Source: Desulfotomaculum sp.
Lineage (GTDB): Bacteria > Bacillota > Desulfotomaculia > Desulfotomaculales > Nap2-2B
Length of the DNA: 6,393 bases
Direction of reading: 5' to 3'
Assembly: GCA_003445555.1 (NCBI GenBank)
Contig: DMDI01000032.1
Coordinates: forward strand, 1 to 6,393
Shown: positions 4,915 to 6,393 of the stretch, piece by piece
Numbering within the stretch: position 1 is the first letter of the stretch
How the letters are laid out: every line of letters starts with the position of its first letter
Notes under the pieces: model-generated
The model's input: the letters and a program-made list of their open reading frames with translations, nothing else
Told to the model about the DNA's origin: nothing
Database searches by the model: none
Position numbers and translations under genes: made by a program

Positions 4915-6393
4915 GAACGTAAACGGTTTAAATCGTAACTATAAATGCCGCCGGCAAGATATAAAAAGACAGGATAACTTAGGGCCCCAATTAGTAAAAG
5001 ATTAATGGTTTTAAAATTAGCCGAGCCAAAAAAAGCAGGCAGCCAAAGTTTTGTTTGCCAAATAACCAGGCCCATGCCGGTTGAGGCCAAAAGGGGTTTA
5101 ACCGCACAGTAATTAAAATCAAGGGGTAAACGAATAAGTGTTTTTAAGTCATGGTAGTTTAAACCGGCCAGGATAAAGTAGCTGATTAACATAGCCAGAA
5201 CAGTTCCTTTTATCCCTAATTGAGGCACCGTGGTTAAATAATAAATACCGGTAATTTTAAATGCTGAGGCAATTAACAAATTTTTAAGGGGCCGGGCGGC
5301 ATATCCTAAGCCCTGTAAAATACCGGTAAAAGTTTGTTGAAGATATAAAAAAGGGGCCCCTAAAGCTAAAAGTCCTAAAATAATTCCTGTTGCTCCGTAA
5401 CCGTAAAATAAAGCGCATAATTCACCCGGCAACAGGTAAAAAACTGCGGCGGCGGGCAAACCCGTTAGCATAGTTACCCGTATTGATTCTTCGATACGCG
5501 TCCGGATAAGATAATGGTCGTTTTGGGCCGCGGCTTCACTTACGGCCGGAATCAAGGTAGTAGCCAGGGAAGCGGTAACGATACTGGGTATATAGAGCAG
5601 GGATTCCGCAATACCGGTAAGCTGCCCAAAAGCAGCGGTAGCCTGGGAATAGGTTAAACCCGTTGTCTGGAGCCTGCCGGGGATAAGTAAGGCCTCTATA
5701 GCCGAAGAGACAGTTGAAATAAAGCGAATAAAGGTTACGGGAATTGCCATTTGAAAAATTTGCGTCAGCACGGTAAGAAGTTTTTCCGGTAAGAAAGGGG
5801 TTGTTTTTTTGAATCGAGGTCGTTGGCGGACGTAGATATACAGCATTAGTAAAAATCCCATAAATTCACCACAAACAATTCCAATCGCCAGCCCCATTAC
5901 CGCGTATTCAACCCCGTAAGGGAGCATAAAGTAAGCTATAATTAAACCGCTGGTTACCCTGACTATCTGTTCCGCCACTTGGGTAACTGCCGTCGGAGTC
6001 ATTTGCTGCAATCCCTGAAAAAATCCCCGGAAAGCGGAACACAAGGAAACGATAAGTAAAGCAGGGGTAAAACAAAAGAGGCTGTAAATAACTTTAGAAT
6101 GGGCTAAATAGTTTTTTTGCAGCCAGGGTATGCTGATGATAAACAAAACGGTAAAAAATAAACTGCTGAAAACCAAACAAACAAGAGAGATATATAAAAC
6201 GCGGTAAGCTTCCCGCAAGTTACCCGTAGCCATTTTTTCAGCCACAATTTTAGCTACCGCAACGGGGATACCGGCTGTAGCCAGAATTAAAACCAGGACA
6301 TAAATGGGGTAAATCATATTAAATAATCCTACCCCTTCCGGTTGAATGAGGCGAATCATAATAATTTGGTATATAAAACCAATAAAATGGTTA
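4893..6393 (-). CDS. spoVB: MOP-superfamily lipid-linked precursor flippase, SpoVB-like, N-terminus cut by the window edge
   Basis: Proteins of this family (Polysacc_synt / MurJ-like, MOP superfamily) flip undecaprenyl-linked sugar intermediates across the membrane; SpoVB is needed for spore cortex peptidoglycan. The frame stays open to the right edge: 11 codons precede the first visible ATG (complement of 6357-6359), encoding NHFIGFIYQII, which fits the family's conserved first helix (LGFIYRI). That ATG is therefore internal. Of the 499 visible residues, IRLIQPEGVGLFNMIYPIY (13-31) followed by TAGIPVAVAKIVAE matches the SpoVB N-terminal signature. About 13-14 hydrophobic segments follow, with amphipathic charged links such as RTRIEESIRVT, then GLPAAA, LQQTFTGILQGLGYA and GIKGTVLAM typical of the family. 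With about 20 residues missing the full length would be near 520, as for B. subtilis SpoVB (518). It could instead be a vegetative paralogue (YkvU/YtgP-type); the specific name is less certain than the family. Confidence 0.85.
   Translation of the reverse strand, partial: NHFIGFIYQIIMIRLIQPEGVGLFNMIYPIYVLVLILATAGIPVAVAKIVAEKMATGNLREAYRVLYISLVCLVFSSLFFTVLFIISIPWLQKNYLAHSKVIYSLFCFTPALLIVSLCSAFRGFFQGLQQMTPTAVTQVAEQIVRVTSGLIIAYFMLPYGVEYAVMGLAIGIVCGEFMGFLLMLYIYVRQRPRFKKTTPFLPEKLLTVLTQIFQMAIPVTFIRFISTVSSAIEALLIPGRLQTTGLTYSQATAAFGQLTGIAESLLYIPSIVTASLATTLIPAVSEAAAQNDHYLIRTRIEESIRVTMLTGLPAAAVFYLLPGELCALFYGYGATGIILGLLALGAPFLYLQQTFTGILQGLGYAARPLKNLLIASAFKITGIYYLTTVPQLGIKGTVLAMLISYFILAGLNYHDLKTLIRLPLDFNYCAVKPLLASTGMGLVIWQTKLWLPAFFGSANFKTINLLLIGALSYPVFLYLAGGIYSYDLNRLRSFIKLKL

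Noticed and set aside
5243..5630. Recurring ATACCGGTA words in the flippase gene as a repeat or protein binding site.
   Set aside because: Each encodes Thr-Gly-Ile in the same codons and sits in a conserved hydrophobic context, so codon preference explains it. The frequent GGGGCC words in other genes have the same explanation (GGG GCC for Gly-Ala).
6357..6359. Complementary ATG here as the start of the flippase gene.
   Set aside because: Eleven further in-frame codons up to the edge encode a sequence matching the family's first membrane helix, so the gene is truncated by the window instead.

Overview
The window reads as a slice of a division and cell wall (dcw) cluster from a spore-forming, low-to-moderate GC Firmicute, most likely a Clostridia/Peptococcaceae-type organism. 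This rests on three things: the gene order murA - ftsQ/divIB - two DUF881 genes - sbp - ftsZ, strong AAAGGAGG-type ribosome binding sites with two GTG starts, and a SpoVB-type flippase. The lineage is inferred from gene content only and I cannot name a species.

Layout: bases 1-937 hold the last 311 codons of murA, including the active-site Cys; its start lies outside the window. A 119-base gap with a candidate promoter leads to ftsQ/divIB (1057-1869). The first DUF881 gene (1859-2578) overlaps the end of ftsQ by 11 bases. After 87 bases with a second candidate promoter come the second DUF881 gene (2666-3373) and, 5 bases on, the small membrane protein gene sbp (3379-3723). A 106-base leader with a very strong ribosome binding site precedes ftsZ (3830-4882). 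On the minus strand, only 10 bases from the ftsZ stop, a MOP-superfamily flippase gene of SpoVB type (4893 to the right edge) converges on ftsZ; its N-terminus is cut off by the window.

How the genes fit together: MurA makes the first committed precursor of peptidoglycan. FtsZ forms the cytoplasmic division ring. FtsQ/DivIB is a membrane-anchored, extracytoplasmic divisome protein. The DUF881 pair and Sbp are membrane proteins of unsettled role that travel with this cluster. The SpoVB-like protein probably flips a lipid-linked wall precursor, classically for the spore cortex.

Nothing here looks like a mobile element, CRISPR array, RNA gene or a clearly new system. The points most worth a second look are the absence of ftsA between sbp and ftsZ, the replacement of the usual spoIIGA-sigE-sigG neighbourhood downstream of ftsZ by a convergent flippase gene, the short FtsZ linker, the missing ribosome binding site of ftsQ, and the regulatory-looking ftsZ leader.
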